5,700 nt of DNA, from NCBI GenBank assembly GCA_038213835.1, contig JBBQSN010000190.1, positions 1 through 5,700 on the forward strand. The letters are read 5' to 3'. The position numbers and the translations under genes are program-made. The notes beneath the pieces are model-generated. The model made no database searches, was not told the origin of the DNA, and was given only the letters and a program-made list of their open reading frames with translations. Below are positions 5,474 to 5,700 of this stretch, in pieces. This DNA comes from JBBQSN01 sp038213835. GTDB lineage: Bacteria; Actinomycetota; Actinomycetes; Actinomycetales; CAWJMD01. How positions within the stretch are numbered: position 1 is the stretch's first letter; each line of letters opens with the position of its first letter.

Positions 5474-5700
5474 ATGCCTGACCTCCTGGTCCGACCGCGC
5501 AAGGCCGTGCCCGGCGACAGGGTGGCCGTGCTGTCTCCGTCCTTCGCCGCGCCCGGGTTCGCGCCGGCGGTGCACGAGCAGGCGATGAGGCGGCTCGCCG
5601 AGATCACCGGTCTCGTGCCGGTCGAGTACCCGACCACTCGCCGTCTCGGGGCCTCGGCGCGCGACCGGGCGACCGACCTCAACGACGCCTTCGCGGACCC
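5474..5700 (+). CDS. S66 family LD-carboxypeptidase/MccF-like peptidase (3' truncated by window)
   Basis: Open frame from ATG 5474 to the window end, 75 codons. Members of peptidase family S66 are serine peptidases: LD-carboxypeptidases trim the terminal D-Ala from muropeptide tetrapeptides in wall recycling, and MccF-type members cleave microcin C7-like toxic conjugates. The seen part is the family N-terminus: PGDRVAVLSPSFAAPGF (residues 13-29; the GD-x-(V/I)-A-x-(L/V)-(S/A)-PS strand-turn), a helix HEQAMRRLAEITGLVPVEYP, and the ASARDRATDLNDAFAD segment (about 60-75) matching the conserved RA.DL..AF.D helix. The spacing and the YPTTR step look more MccF-like than E. coli LdcA-like. The nucleophilic serine and the Glu/His of the triad lie beyond the window, so activity cannot be checked. 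In-frame ATG 5465 and GTG 5468 are alternative starts; 5474 fits TTGAAT (5461-5466) as a -10 box with a leaderless start. Confidence 0.85.
   Translation, partial: MPDLLVRPRKAVPGDRVAVLSPSFAAPGFAPAVHEQAMRRLAEITGLVPVEYPTTRRLGASARDRATDLNDAFAD

Noticed and set aside
5398..5481. 27-codon plus-strand ORF from ATG 5398 overlapping the LD-carboxypeptidase start
   Set aside because: No Shine-Dalgarno, no motif, low-complexity Ala/Pro/Gly translation; could be a leader peptide only if transcription starts upstream, for which there is no evidence.
5251..5682. 143-residue minus-strand open frame
   Set aside because: It is opposite the start of the S66 peptidase gene, whose family N-terminus is clear on the plus strand.

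Overview
The window is GC-rich DNA (by eye about 70% or more) with dense genes, frequent GTG starts, codons ending almost always in G or C, and start/stop overlaps between neighbours. This suggests a high-GC actinomycete (Actinomycetota); I cannot name the genus. Most of the content is housekeeping-type. I see no transposase, integrase, CRISPR array, tRNA or rRNA.

Layout. Positions 1-69 (+) are the last 22 codons of an unidentified gene. Positions 80-1002 (+) are an aminoglycoside-phosphotransferase-fold kinase whose N-lobe and C-lobe lie in different frames, so it carries a frameshift near 325. Facing it, with a 3-base gap, is a leftward four-gene operon at 4047-1006. Its order of transcription is a CHAD-domain protein, a two-domain rhodanese sulfurtransferase (SseA type), SufE, and a stand-alone RibD-C/DHFR-fold pyrimidine reductase. 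The three junctions overlap by 4, 4 and 1 bases, so the four proteins are very probably co-transcribed and translationally coupled. Divergent from the operon, across 65 bases, is zapE (AFG1-like P-loop ATPase, 4113-5126, +). Both divergent start codons sit just behind a TANNNT -10-like element, the usual arrangement of leaderless actinobacterial mRNAs.

Positions 5127-5473 are a non-coding or weakly coding gap. It holds a perfect 10-bp inverted repeat, smaller hairpins, and on the minus strand a possible 48-codon ORF whose last 20 codons look coding. At 5474 (+) an S66 LD-carboxypeptidase/MccF-like gene begins and runs off the window.

How the genes may work together: SseA can take sulfur from 3-mercaptopyruvate or thiosulfate as a cysteine persulfide, and SufE is a persulfide acceptor/relay, so the middle of the operon is a sulfur-transfer pair without SufS or SufBCD beside it. 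The CHAD protein (a polyphosphate-binding fold) as first gene and an NAD(P)H-dependent reductase as last gene are the unexplained partners, and that combination is the most interesting point here. I found no clear evidence of a wholly new system.
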